From Deltaproteobacteria bacterium SG8_13 (lineage in GTDB: Bacteria; Desulfobacterota; Desulfobacteria; Desulfobacterales; SG8-13): a DNA stretch of 54,493 nt. The notes under the pieces are model-generated. The model ran no database searches, was not told the origin of the DNA, and saw nothing but the letters and a program-made list of their open reading frames with translations. The stretch covers positions 1-54,493 of the forward strand of contig LJNK01000038.1 of NCBI GenBank assembly GCA_001303025.1, given 5' to 3'. The first letter of the stretch is position 1. Each line of letters opens with the position of its first letter. The position numbers and the translations under genes were made by a program. This document shows, one piece after another, positions 15,842 through 23,772 of the stretch.

Positions 15842-17173
15842 TCATTCGGTGCGGTCCTCGAAAGCTTCGAAGAACAACTCCAGCTGGGCAATCACCTGTT
15901 TTTCGGAAAAGGAGCGGGAATCGGCGATATCCGCTTCGATTATCACCGATGGAATCTGCAACTGGTCCGCAAGGATGCGCTTGAGGTCGTACTGACCGAT
16001 GGAATATGGCTTGCAGCTGCGAGCGGAATGCATCACCAGCCCGTCGACTTCGAACTCCCGGATCAGCCGCTTCATCAGATCCAGGCGGTGCTTCAGGTTG
16101 TTGTTGAGGATGACCTGGCTGTAAGCCCTTGCCAGGGATTCGAACGGGCGCTGGGGATCGATCATTGTGCCCGTCTCCGCCCAGGCGTTGGTGTATGTCG
16201 CGGTGACGAAATTCAGACCGCGTTCGGCGAACATGCCCGCCAGCTCCCGCACCTTGAACCAGACGGCGATGTTGTCCCACATCAGACGCTTGCGTTCCAC
16301 TGTGAGCGCTCCGATTCCGCGATTCACCCTTTCCCGAAGTTCGTCCAGCAGTGTCCGGTAGTGGGTACGGCAGCCCTCCAGCCCTCGAAGAGACACAATC
16401 GGGGCCAGGTGGACGAACGCATCGAAGATGGTCATCGGTGCCGGTCGGGCTTTCATGGTGTCGAGTACCTGGCCCCATAGGGCGGAACACTCTTTGGCGC
16501 TGCCGATGATCTGTTGGAGTCTGACAACGTCGAAACGCCGCCCGGATACGCGTTCCAGCACCGGGATCATCTCCTGGAGCTGTGCGCTCATATACTCGAT
16601 CTGCATGTCGGAAAGCGCCTCGTAGTTGAAGGGCGTGTCAAACAGTACCAACGGTATGTTCCAGTAGTGGGCCAGGGCCCTGTACCAATAGACTACCGTC
16701 TGGCAGATATTGTTGGACGCAAACAGAAGATCCGGTCGGGGCAGTTTGCCGGCAGGGGTCTTGCCGGTAAAGTGATGCCCGAGATCGATGCGGGCGTAAG
16801 CACAAAGCTCCTGGGAATACCCGTGCGCTTCGGCGGCCGTGCACAGCTCGGTGCCCATCCGCTTGGCCCCGCACAGCGCACCGTGGTTCTCCGGGTAGAT
16901 GGTGTAGAAATCCAGTACCCGCAGGAGCTCCACCGGCGCCCCGCTGGTCACCCAGGCCACCGGGTGCGCACCCTTGGCGTAACGTGAAAGGAAATAATGT
17001 CTTGTAAGCAACTGCCGTAAGCGGGCATTGCAGCGCAGGGGTGGGCCGAAATGAGGGTGGGGACCGCGATTGCGTTTTCCGGTGGCACGCCGCTGTTCCA
17101 GGACAGTCAACAGCGGTGCCCCCAGATTTTTCATGAAGCGATATCGCAAGCTCTTCAGAAGGTTGGGCTGCAA
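15842..17173 (-). CDS. 2-hydroxyacyl-CoA dehydratase / benzoyl-CoA reductase family subunit A
   Basis: This 443-residue protein is of the HgdA/BcrB type. Conserved elements include the VTSGAPVELLRVLDFYTIYPENHGALCGAKR region near residue 75-105 (given in parts: VTSGAPVELL, YPENHGALC), a SNNICQ cysteine and a C-terminal HSARSCKPYSIGQ. These positions supply the three cysteines that bind a [4Fe-4S] cluster in this family. Known members remove water from 2-hydroxyacyl-CoA, or reduce benzoyl-CoA, by ketyl-radical chemistry and need an ATP-driven activator. No activator gene is in the window. The preceding gene, 78 bp upstream on the same strand, is the partner subunit. The start is a TTG at 17173; an ATG at 17134 is an alternative. 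The substrate is unknown. Confidence 0.85.
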   Translation of the reverse strand: MQPNLLKSLRYRFMKNLGAPLLTVLEQRRATGKRNRGPHPHFGPPLRCNARLRQLLTRHYFLSRYAKGAHPVAWVTSGAPVELLRVLDFYTIYPENHGALCGAKRMGTELCTAAEAHGYSQELCAYARIDLGHHFTGKTPAGKLPRPDLLFASNNICQTVVYWYRALAHYWNIPLVLFDTPFNYEALSDMQIEYMSAQLQEMIPVLERVSGRRFDVVRLQQIIGSAKECSALWGQVLDTMKARPAPMTIFDAFVHLAPIVSLRGLEGCRTHYRTLLDELRERVNRGIGALTVERKRLMWDNIAVWFKVRELAGMFAERGLNFVTATYTNAWAETGTMIDPQRPFESLARAYSQVILNNNLKHRLDLMKRLIREFEVDGLVMHSARSCKPYSIGQYDLKRILADQLQIPSVIIEADIADSRSFSEKQVIAQLELFFEAFEDRTE

Positions 17174-17251
17174 TGTTCCCCCGTTGTTTCACGTTGTACG
17201 GCAGGGGGGCGATCTGATCATGACCTGCCCGGTCCCGAGCCGCCGAACGGT

Positions 17252-18376
17252 TTACGCAGCGCCGGAGCCGATCATCTCGGCAAATGCCTCCACCCGAACC
17301 GCCACCTGACCGCTTAGCTGCCGATTCAGCCCCGCCTCCACCACCAGTGTCCGGACGCCCTGTTTTTTTAGCTCGGCAACCAGCGGTGGCAGGTCGAACA
17401 GTTCGGGATCGCAAAACGGCACCACATAGAAAATAACGCCGGCTGCCCGGGTCGATCCGACCAGGGACAGCAGGCGGTTTACCCGCTGTGCCAGGGTTGA
17501 ATTGCGGGTCGGGCAAACCGGCAGTCGAAAATAGCGGTCGGTCAATGCCTCGTAAGGATTTCCGGCCGGACCGTCCGGCACCTGCAGCCGACGGCTGCAG
17601 TTGAGAAGGTCGTCCGCTGCGACCCGCAGGTCGAGTTCGTCGAGCAGGCTCAAAAATGCCGGCGGACTCGGCAGCACACCGCTGAGCACCACAGGTGTCT
17701 TCGGTGGTTTTGCAGATCCGGTTGTCTCGATCAGCTGTGCCAGGCAGGGCAGGTGATCGCTGGGATGCAGGTATTCACCGGCACGCAGAACGCTGTAAAA
17801 TCGTGAATTGCTGACGTCGAGCCGATCCTGCCCCCGCAGTTCGTAAAGCGTGCGGATGGCCGCATCGATGCGCTGTCCCCACTGCAAAGATTCCACCAGC
17901 ATCCCCGTGTCCAGCGACCTGTGGAAGTGCTTTCGGAGCGCTGATGACAGGCTCTCGAGCTGCAGGCGGTAAAACGCTCTGGCTGCCCGGCTTTCCGATT
18001 CCCGGGGAAGATGGAAGAAAAAGCTCGGTTTTCCCGTACCCAGGTAATCGTTTACGATGGATGCCACGTTCTGAATCGAATCGCAGGTATGCGGAAACAG
18101 AAAGCCGTCCAGGTCGCCGCAGTGACCCTGGAGGATGAGCTCCAGCCCTCTGCGGGCTACATCGCAGATATTCGGTGGCACGTGAGCCGCAGATCGCCCG
18201 ATTGGCACCGGGGGATCCCAAATCTCGACGGGAAGAATATTCAATGACCAGAGGATTTCACGGGGGTAAACAGCGGGAAAGACTCCCAGCACGTTGCGTT
18301 GATGCTCGGCTTTCTGGTGGAGCAGGTAAGCTTTGCGCTCCGGGAGGTCGGTGGGCGTCATGGATGGCTTCGTCAA
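17252..18376 (-). CDS. 2-hydroxyacyl-CoA dehydratase / benzoyl-CoA reductase family subunit B
   Basis: This 374-residue HgdB/BcrC-type partner subunit opens with LGVFPAVYPREILWSLNILPVEIWD, typical of the family (read as VYPREILWSLNILPVE). Cluster-type cysteines occur in PPNICDVARRG, FPHTCDSIQN and VPFCDPELFD. It should form the heterodimer with the downstream gene. Both genes lie alone between a receiver gene and coaE, with no acyl-CoA dehydrogenase, CoA-transferase or activator nearby, so neither fermentation of an amino acid nor an aromatic pathway can be assigned. The divergent coaE gene starts 232 bp away. Confidence 0.85.
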   Translation of the reverse strand: MTKPSMTPTDLPERKAYLLHQKAEHQRNVLGVFPAVYPREILWSLNILPVEIWDPPVPIGRSAAHVPPNICDVARRGLELILQGHCGDLDGFLFPHTCDSIQNVASIVNDYLGTGKPSFFFHLPRESESRAARAFYRLQLESLSSALRKHFHRSLDTGMLVESLQWGQRIDAAIRTLYELRGQDRLDVSNSRFYSVLRAGEYLHPSDHLPCLAQLIETTGSAKPPKTPVVLSGVLPSPPAFLSLLDELDLRVAADDLLNCSRRLQVPDGPAGNPYEALTDRYFRLPVCPTRNSTLAQRVNRLLSLVGSTRAAGVIFYVVPFCDPELFDLPPLVAELKKQGVRTLVVEAGLNRQLSGQVAVRVEAFAEMIGSGAA

Positions 18377-18445
18377 AATGTCGTTTTCGCTGGTTTCCGC
18401 CAGTATATGCCGCTGGCCGATTCGGTGTCAAGGTGGAAACAAGGT

Positions 18446-18474
18446 TTGATTTTTTTTAAGAAAATCCGTACAAT
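18446..18474 (+). promoter_or_regulatory. Sigma-70 promoter of coaE
   Basis: TTGATT (18446-18451), 17-base spacer rich in T/A, TACAAT (18469-18474). Start of transcription near 18481, a leader of about 128 bases to the proposed coaE start. Confidence 0.6.
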
Positions 18475-18608
18475 ATAGCAATGTGTCCGTGTAAAAACCA
18501 TCTTGCGGCAACGCTATCGGCCCGCACGGCTCCTGGTTGGTCCGCCTGGTTGAAAAAAGCGTCTGCATTGTGCGGGCCGGGCTTCAGCCTGCCGGTGGAG
18601 GGTGCCTG

Positions 18609-19283
18609 TTGCCGGTAAAACCCAGCCATGTGATCGTGGGCCTGACCGGTGGTATCGCCGGCGGCAAGTCGACCGTTTCCAGGATGTTTCGGGACCTGGG
18701 GGCCCGGCTGATCGACTTCGACGAGCTTGCCCGCAGGGTGGTGGAGCCGGGAACGCCCGGACTGGAGAAAATTGTCGATACATTCGGAAAGCAGATCCTG
18801 CAGTCCGACGGAACCCTCGACCGCAGGCAACTGTCCGGTATCGTTTTCAGCGACACGGAAAAGCGTCGCGTGCTGGAGCGGCTCGTCCATCCGGACATCT
18901 ACCGGGTGTTCGCCAAGGAGGTATCTCGCATAACAGCGGACAAACCCGATGCCATCATCGTTGCAGAGGTGCCGCTGCTTGTCGAGGCAAACCTCCCGCA
19001 CCTGTTCGACATCATCGTTCTCGTTTACACCTCCGATCAGGCGCAGATCGAGCGGTTGGTGGAAAGGCAGGGCGTGACGATACAAACAGCCGCTGAAATG
19101 CTAGCGGCCCAGCTGCCCCTTGCGGAGAAAAAACCGTACGCCGACCACATTGTGCACAATGACGGCTCCCTCGAATCCACCCGCCGGCAGGTTCAGGCGG
19201 TCTGGGAAAAATTGAAAGCCTTTCAGCTGCAGCCTTCCGGCAGGCAGCGCGGGTCCAAGGGCGCGAACGGCGGGCCCGATTGA
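18609..19283 (+). CDS. coaE: Dephospho-CoA kinase
   Basis: CoaE phosphorylates the 3'-hydroxyl of dephospho-CoA in the last step of CoA synthesis. The protein has a P-loop GLTGGIAGGKST near its start, DFDELARRVVEPG, the catalytic-region VFSDTEKRRVLERLVHPDI, VAEVPLLVEANL and a lid-region RQGVTIQTAAEML. The open frame runs back to a TTG at 18537, but that extension has no similarity. A TTG at 18609 has GGAGGG six bases upstream and yields about 224 residues, near the family length. A GTG at 18630 is a second option. The last 25 residues are a basic tail. It is followed after 36 bp by the hybrid kinase on the same strand. Confidence 0.9.
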   Translation: MPVKPSHVIVGLTGGIAGGKSTVSRMFRDLGARLIDFDELARRVVEPGTPGLEKIVDTFGKQILQSDGTLDRRQLSGIVFSDTEKRRVLERLVHPDIYRVFAKEVSRITADKPDAIIVAEVPLLVEANLPHLFDIIVLVYTSDQAQIERLVERQGVTIQTAAEMLAAQLPLAEKKPYADHIVHNDGSLESTRRQVQAVWEKLKAFQLQPSGRQRGSKGANGGPD

Positions 19284-19319
19284 TTTTGTAATTTCTGGTC
19301 GCAAAGGATTGCCGGTTTC

Positions 19320-21593
19320 ATGACGCATCAGGTGATTCGGAAAATCTTTTCACTTTTTCCCATCACCCCGGGTGAGGGGATCCATTACTGGCGGGAGCGC
19401 ATCCTGTTTGCGCTGCTGGGCACAGGGATCTCTATCGGGGCGCTGGTAATATTGTTTACCTTGCCGGTGATCATCCGGCATAAAGTGTGGGCCCTGCTCA
19501 TCTTCGATGTAACTGGTTGGTCGATAGGTGTTGCGGTCACTTTCGTGCGTCCGCTGCGCTACGAGGTGAGGGCGCTGATAACGCTGGCGCTGCTATATTT
19601 TCTGGCGATCGCCATCATCTTGAATGTGGGGGTGTTCAGCGGCGGTCCGGTGTGGTTATTCGTATTTGCCGTTACGGCCGGGCTACTGCTCGGTTTGAAA
19701 GCCGCCATCGTTGCCCTGGTCATCAACGCTGCAACCAGCATTGCACTGCTGCTGCTTATTATATCCGGGATGCTGGACAGCCCCATTTTACAGGTGATGA
19801 CCAAAGAGCAGGCGATTGCAGCGGTGGCAAACTACATTATGTTGAATTCGCTTATCGCGATCTCCTGCGCCACTCTTATCGAAGGGCTGCAGTCGACCGT
19901 CAGAAAGAAGGAGGCCGCTGCCGCTGCGCTGCAAAAGGAGAAGACCAAGCTTCTGGAAACGGAAAACACCCTGAAGAAAGAAGTGCTGGTGCGCGTGAAA
20001 TCCGAACAGGAACTGCACGAAAGTGAGCGGAAATACCGCCTGCTGACCGAGCGTATCAGCGATGTAATCTGGACCCTGGACATGAAGTTCCATTTTACCT
20101 ATATCAGCCCGGCGGTTGAAAAAATACTGGGATGGAGCGCTGCAGAGGCAAGGCATCTGGCACTGGATCAAATTTTGGCTCCGCAATCGTATGACCTCGC
20201 CATGAACACCATTGTCGAGCAGATGGCGGAAGGGGAAAAAACCGGTGCCTACGACCGAACCCGGATACTGGAACTGGAGCTGCTGTGCAAGGACGGCACG
20301 ACCATCTGGTCGGAGATCACGGCATCGTTTGTCCTGAACGACGACCGGGTTCCGGTCGGCATTCTGGGAGTGCTGCGGGACATCTCGGAGCGAAAAAAAG
20401 CACAGGCGGAGAAAGAAGAGCTGCAGCGCAAGCTCGACCGGTCTAAAAAGATGGAGGCTATCGGAACCCTGGCCGGCGGTGTCGCTCACGATCTGAACAA
20501 CATCCTTTCCGGGATTGTGAGCTATCCGGAACTGCTCCTTCTCGACATGCCGGCCGACAGCCCCTTGAGAAGTCCCATCGAAACCATCCGGGAATCCGGT
20601 AAGAAGGCCGCCGCCATCGTTCAGGACATGCTGACCCTGGCCAGAAGGGGAGTGGCGATTGCTGAAGTCGTCAATCTCAATGACATCGTCAATGCGCATC
20701 TGGCCAGCCCGGAGCTTAAGAAGCTGATTCACTTCCACCCTGCGGTGTCCATCGACACCCGGCTCGATCCGGACCTGATGAACATTCTCGGTTCACCGGT
20801 TCATTTGGGTAAAACCCTGATGAACCTGGTATCCAATGCTGCCGAGGCGATGCCGGATGGCGGGCAGCTGACCATCCAGACCCGGAATCGCTACGTCGAT
20901 GCGATGATCGAGGGTTTCGAAGAGGTTGGGGAAGGCAACTACGTGGTGCTGGAAGTTTCCGACACCGGTACGGGCATCCCCGATGACGAAATCGGTCGTA
21001 TTTTCGAGCCGTTTTACACCAAGAAGGTCATGGGCCGCAGCGGGACCGGGTTGGGGATGGCTGTCGTATGGGGTACGGTGCAGGACCACCAGGGGAAAAT
21101 ACAGGTGGACAGCCGCCCCGGAGCGGGAACGGTTTTCAGCATTTACTTCCCGGTGACCGGTGAGCAACAGTTGAAGGAGGCCGAACCCGATTCGCTGGAA
21201 ACGCTCAAAGGAAAAGGGGAGAAAATACTGGTCGTCGATGACGTGAAGGAGCAGCGGGAAATCGCTTCGGAGATCTTATCCCACCTCGGGTATTCGGTTG
21301 CCGCGGTGTCGAGCGGGGAGGAGGCGGTCAACTACCTGCGGTCCCACAAGGCCGACCTGGTAGTGCTCGACATGATCATGCCCGCTGGCATGGACGGGCT
21401 GCAGACATACAGGCAGATCAAGCAGATCAACGGGCAGCAGAAAGCGGTGATCACCAGCGGCTACTCGGAAACCAATCGGGTATTGGAAACCCAGGCGTTG
21501 GGTGCCGGCGAGTATGTCAAAAAACCCTACACGATACAAACGATCGGGGTGGCCATCAAGTCCGAACTGGGAAAACCGGTGCAAGAGGTGTGA
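19320..21593 (+). CDS. Multi-pass PAS hybrid sensor histidine kinase
   Basis: This is a 757-residue sensor. About six transmembrane helices span residues 25-190, followed by a coiled-coil linker at about 195-235 and a PAS domain at about 235-355 (SDVIWTLDMKFHFTYISPA). A HisKA domain carries His390 in GGVAHDLNN. The HATPase domain holds NLVSNAAEAMPDGG, DTGTGIPDDE, FYTKK and GTGLGMAVVWG. The C-terminal receiver has VVDDVKEQ, Asp684 in VLDMIMP, and KKPY, all functional. The receiver would return or relay phosphate; no phosphotransfer protein or DNA-binding regulator is adjacent. It probably shares the coaE transcript, though no functional link is evident. Confidence 0.92.
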   Translation: MTHQVIRKIFSLFPITPGEGIHYWRERILFALLGTGISIGALVILFTLPVIIRHKVWALLIFDVTGWSIGVAVTFVRPLRYEVRALITLALLYFLAIAIILNVGVFSGGPVWLFVFAVTAGLLLGLKAAIVALVINAATSIALLLLIISGMLDSPILQVMTKEQAIAAVANYIMLNSLIAISCATLIEGLQSTVRKKEAAAAALQKEKTKLLETENTLKKEVLVRVKSEQELHESERKYRLLTERISDVIWTLDMKFHFTYISPAVEKILGWSAAEARHLALDQILAPQSYDLAMNTIVEQMAEGEKTGAYDRTRILELELLCKDGTTIWSEITASFVLNDDRVPVGILGVLRDISERKKAQAEKEELQRKLDRSKKMEAIGTLAGGVAHDLNNILSGIVSYPELLLLDMPADSPLRSPIETIRESGKKAAAIVQDMLTLARRGVAIAEVVNLNDIVNAHLASPELKKLIHFHPAVSIDTRLDPDLMNILGSPVHLGKTLMNLVSNAAEAMPDGGQLTIQTRNRYVDAMIEGFEEVGEGNYVVLEVSDTGTGIPDDEIGRIFEPFYTKKVMGRSGTGLGMAVVWGTVQDHQGKIQVDSRPGAGTVFSIYFPVTGEQQLKEAEPDSLETLKGKGEKILVVDDVKEQREIASEILSHLGYSVAAVSSGEEAVNYLRSHKADLVVLDMIMPAGMDGLQTYRQIKQINGQQKAVITSGYSETNRVLETQALGAGEYVKKPYTIQTIGVAIKSELGKPVQEV

Positions 21594-21649
21594 GGCGGTG
21601 CGCAACAGCTGCAACCGGCAGCCGATACGCTTTCGGGTGGTGTTTCAAG

Positions 21650-21952
21650 TCAAGCCGGGAAGACAGCAGTGGAAGATGAGTTTGTCCGCTGAACAGCCGG
21701 AATTGCAGGTGCTGCTTCACCCGGGCGTCTACCCAGGTGCCTGGCATCGACGCTTTCGCCGATCCCGGTGTTAATCAGCCGGAAGGGAAAAGCGGAATCT
21801 TTCCCCGCGGAAACCGCGATTCCGGATACCAGATCCCAGGTGCAGGTGTCGCCTGCATGAGACGGGGCAATTTCCCAGATCGATTCGTCATCCAGTATAA
21901 TGACCCGTCCCCCCTTCTTCACTTCTTTCAGCCAATGGACATCGCTTTTCAT
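21650..21952 (-). CDS. Small conserved protein of unknown function
   Basis: This 100-residue protein begins MKSDVHWLKEVKKGGRVIIL and continues DDESIWEIAPSH, TWDLVSGIAVS and FRLINTGIGESVDARHL. That pattern resembles small deltaproteobacterial hypotheticals built on a GxxVxLxDGSxWEV core ending in LINxxxGExVxAR; the resemblance is from memory, not a search. The last 25 residues look unstructured. GGAG lies 8 bases before the ATG at 21952. An ATG at 21985 lies inside the -10 box and cannot be the start. The promoter is shared back-to-back with the XRE gene. I cannot assign a function. Confidence 0.65.
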   Translation of the reverse strand: MKSDVHWLKEVKKGGRVIILDDESIWEIAPSHAGDTCTWDLVSGIAVSAGKDSAFPFRLINTGIGESVDARHLGRRPGEAAPAIPAVQRTNSSSTAVFPA

Positions 21953-21983
21953 TCGATTTGCTCCATTCCATCCAGCCAAAAAC

Positions 21984-22012
21984 ATTATATCACAATAAGG
22001 TCGTGTTTACAA
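21984..22012 (-). promoter_or_regulatory. Sigma-70 promoter, leftward
   Basis: Minus strand TTGTAA (22012-22007), 17-base spacer, perfect TATAAT (21989-21984), driving the 100-residue protein gene. Its -35 overlaps that of the rightward promoter. Confidence 0.7.
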
Positions 22013-22034
22013 AAGGACAGCCCCTGGTTTTAAT
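22006..22034 (+). promoter_or_regulatory. Sigma-70 promoter, rightward
   Basis: TTTACA (22006-22011), 17-base spacer, TTTAAT (22029-22034). It would drive the XRE-hypothetical-selenoprotein operon with a leader of about 50 bases. Confidence 0.6.
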
Positions 22035-22092
22035 TATACGATAAACCGCCGTTGACAATCCTGCCGATAATACCGGAGCGCGAGGAGGACTG

Positions 22093-22410
22093 ATGACAGA
22101 TCCATTGATCGACAATATCCAGCAGCGTATTTTTGATGCCGGCTTCCCGAACGTAGAGGCCTTTGCCGAACGATCCGGCATTCGCGCCGAAACCTTGACG
22201 AAGTGGATCCAGGGCAAAAGCCGGCCTTCGAGGAAGTCGCTTGAAAAGCTGGCGGCGGTGCTGGAATGCAGCGTGGAGGACTTTAAGAAGAAAGTCGTTG
22301 ACGATGCTGCCGGCGCGGACAAAGATCGAACCATCGAGAGGCTGAAGAAGCTGGTCAAATTGCAGGAGCGGTTGATCGAAAAGCTGGAGGGCCTGCTCGC
22401 TGACCGGTGA
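22093..22410 (+). CDS. XRE-type HTH protein with C-terminal coiled coil
   Basis: This 105-residue protein has a Cro/CI-like helix-turn-helix at about 10-65: VEAFAERSGIRAETLTKWIQG is the turn-recognition pair (recognition helix AETLTKWIQG), and LEKLAAVLECSVEDFKK is the last helix. Residues 75-105 form a short coiled coil (RTIERLKKLVKLQERLIEKL), likely for dimerisation. GAGGAGG lies just before the ATG. It is the first gene of a run with a hypothetical protein and the selenoprotein peroxiredoxin-like gene, and it faces a divergent small gene with overlapping promoters, the usual arrangement for local autoregulation. The regulated gene is not known. Confidence 0.82.
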   Translation: MTDPLIDNIQQRIFDAGFPNVEAFAERSGIRAETLTKWIQGKSRPSRKSLEKLAAVLECSVEDFKKKVVDDAAGADKDRTIERLKKLVKLQERLIEKLEGLLADR

Positions 22411-22459
22411 TGGCGTGCGGCGTGCATGAGAATCAATCCAGCAGGGCAGGGGGAGTCGA

Positions 22460-22780
22460 ATGACCGAGCAGGGCCGATCCGAAGAACCGTTGGCTTCGGT
22501 GGAGTTTGAAGTGCTGATGGAGTTTCAACGCCAGGTCAAAAACCGGTATGATCACAGCCGTATTCTGTGGTTCAACGCCGCTGCTTGCTCCCTGGCACGC
22601 CAGCAGAACACCTCTCCAAACGATATAATGAAGAAGGCATTGAAGGACTTTGAGCAGTTCATCGCGCAGGTCGAAAAAGACATCGGACCCGTTCCCCCCG
22701 GAGAAGATGCCCAAGGCCGCCGGGATGCGCCCGGCGGTGACGATCTCGATGAATTTGATCAACTGCTAGACGATGATTGA
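22460..22780 (+). CDS. Hypothetical protein, acidic C-terminus
   Basis: This 106-residue protein has no family I recognise. Residues 12-75 look like two or three amphipathic helices (FEVLMEFQRQVKNRYDHS, DIMKKALKDFEQFIAQVEKD). The tail is a disordered acidic stretch ending DEFDQLLDDD. GGGGGAG lies 4 bases before the ATG. Its stop overlaps the start of the next gene within ATGATTGA, so translation of the selenoprotein is probably coupled to it. Confidence 0.7.
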   Translation: MTEQGRSEEPLASVEFEVLMEFQRQVKNRYDHSRILWFNAAACSLARQQNTSPNDIMKKALKDFEQFIAQVEKDIGPVPPGEDAQGRRDAPGGDDLDEFDQLLDDD

Positions 22781-23312
22781 AAAACGGCTGAAGGCACCGG
22801 ATGCGAAAGTCGTCTTATCCGACGGTTCGTCAAAACGGCTCAGTGATTTCTGGCGCGGCAACCCGCTGGTGCTGGTATTTTTGCGTCACTTCGGCTGACC
22901 CTTCTGCCGAAAGCAGGTGGCGCAGTTGCGCCGGAAGAAAAAACGATTTGACGAAAGCGGCGCACGGCTGTTGCTGGTAGGGATGGGAACGCCGTCGGAG
23001 ACAGCGGCGTTTGCCGAGCGGTTCGATGTCCCCTTTCCCATGGTTGCCGACTCGAAGCTCGACATCTACCGGGCGTTTGAGCTAGGCCGGATGCGGCACC
23101 GGGGATTTCTCTCTCCGGCCGTTGCCCTCAGGGGTGTGTCAGCGATGGCCCAGGGTCATCTGCTCGGTTTGCCCCAGGGCGATGTGCGTCAGCTTCCGGG
23201 GGTTTTTGTCATCGATACCAACGGCACGATCATATTCAGCTACCATTCCCGGGACCCTTCCGACTATCCCTCCCCGGAGGTCATTTTAGACGCCGTGCAA
23301 ACCATCGGCTAA
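22773..23312 (+). CDS. Selenocysteine-containing peroxiredoxin-like protein (UPFC motif, in-frame UGA)
   Basis: Read through the TGA at 22896-22898, the frame gives one 179-residue protein of the AhpC/TSA PRX-like-2 group. It runs MIEKRLKAPDAKVVL, LVLVFLRHFG-U-PFCRKQVAQL, LLLVGMGTPSETAAF, FPMVADSKLDIYRAF, LSPAVALRG, QGDVRQLPGVFVID. In relatives the UGA position is the first Cys of FLRHFGCPFC, so residue 42 is best read as selenocysteine with Cys45 as partner. Similarity on both sides of the UGA is strong and no frameshift is needed. Hairpins follow the codon directly. The ATG overlaps the stop of the previous gene by 8 bases. The protein would be a thioredoxin-fold redox enzyme, probably reducing peroxides; the substrate is unproven. 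Without recoding the gene looks like a 5'-truncated fragment starting at 22917. Confidence 0.88.
22896..22932 (+). promoter_or_regulatory. Candidate bacterial SECIS element
   Basis: Starting at the UGA, two alternative hairpins can be drawn by hand. One pairs the CC, C and UCUGC bases (22900-22907) with GCAGG and GG around a CGAAA loop, with one U-U mismatch. The other is GGCGC (22919-22923), loop AGUU, GCGCC (22928-22932), perfect, with its loop 26-29 bases after the UGA. Both lie within the window expected for a SelB-binding stem-loop. Confidence 0.5.
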
Positions 23313-23563
23313 AGGCAATCCATTCGTAAACGTGTGACCGGCCGTCGAAGCGTTTGGCCAACAGCGGCCGCCGCATCCGGTATCGCAGACCCCGCGGTTG
23401 TTTGTGAAAGCCGTCGCTGCGTCTCCCATTCCGGTTTTTCAGGTAAATCGTGCAAATGTGCAACCGGTGCGCCCGGAACTCGCTTTTGGGGGACAAGGGG
23501 TGCAACAATGCTTGACAGGATCGTGCCGGCACGTCGGAATGGTATTGCATTCAACGGGTTGAG

Positions 23564-23610
23564 CGGCGCAACGGTTGTTGACACTGCACAAATCGTTGCA
23601 CCGTTTTTTT
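23564..23610 (+). terminator. Rho-independent terminator candidate
   Basis: CGGCGCAACG (23564-23573) pairs with CGTTGCACCG (23594-23603) with one mismatch over a 20-base loop, followed directly by seven T. It would end transcripts coming from the selenoprotein operon before the sigma-54-like promoter. Confidence 0.5.
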
Positions 23611-23697
23611 CCCGAATGTCAAGCGGCGCAGGCTGCCGTCAGCCCCCGAGCCGCAGATGACCGGCATTGCGGCTGCCACCAGCGATCTTCAAAAGAT

Positions 23698-23713
23698 TGG
23701 CACGGGTTCTGCA
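23698..23713 (+). promoter_or_regulatory. Sigma-54-like promoter
   Basis: TGGCACG, GGTT, CTGCA differs from the -24/-12 consensus only in the first base of the TTGCA block. It lies 59 bases before the lipoprotein start at 23773, a good distance. No CGACAAAC repeat was found upstream. Confidence 0.5.
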
Positions 23714-23772
23714 TCGATGGTATACTGCAAGGGCAACGACCGTATCAACGAAGGGGGAAAGCGGAGGCGATC

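Larger units (their letters stand above)
23313..23772. other. 460-bp intergenic region
   Basis: I see no credible gene here. It holds a terminator-like hairpin with a U-run at 23564-23610, a 12-bp perfect palindrome CGTGCCGGCACG at 23522-23533, and a sigma-54-like promoter at 23698-23713. Confidence 0.5.

Noticed and set aside
22093..22780. Toxin-antitoxin pair (XRE gene plus next small gene)
   Set aside because: The second protein has no toxin fold or motif I recognise and the pair continues into a peroxiredoxin-like gene.
22917..23312. A 131-residue protein starting after the TGA, or a pseudogene broken by a stop
   Set aside because: Family similarity continues upstream of the TGA in the same frame and the TGA sits on the redox Cys, so Sec recoding explains it better.
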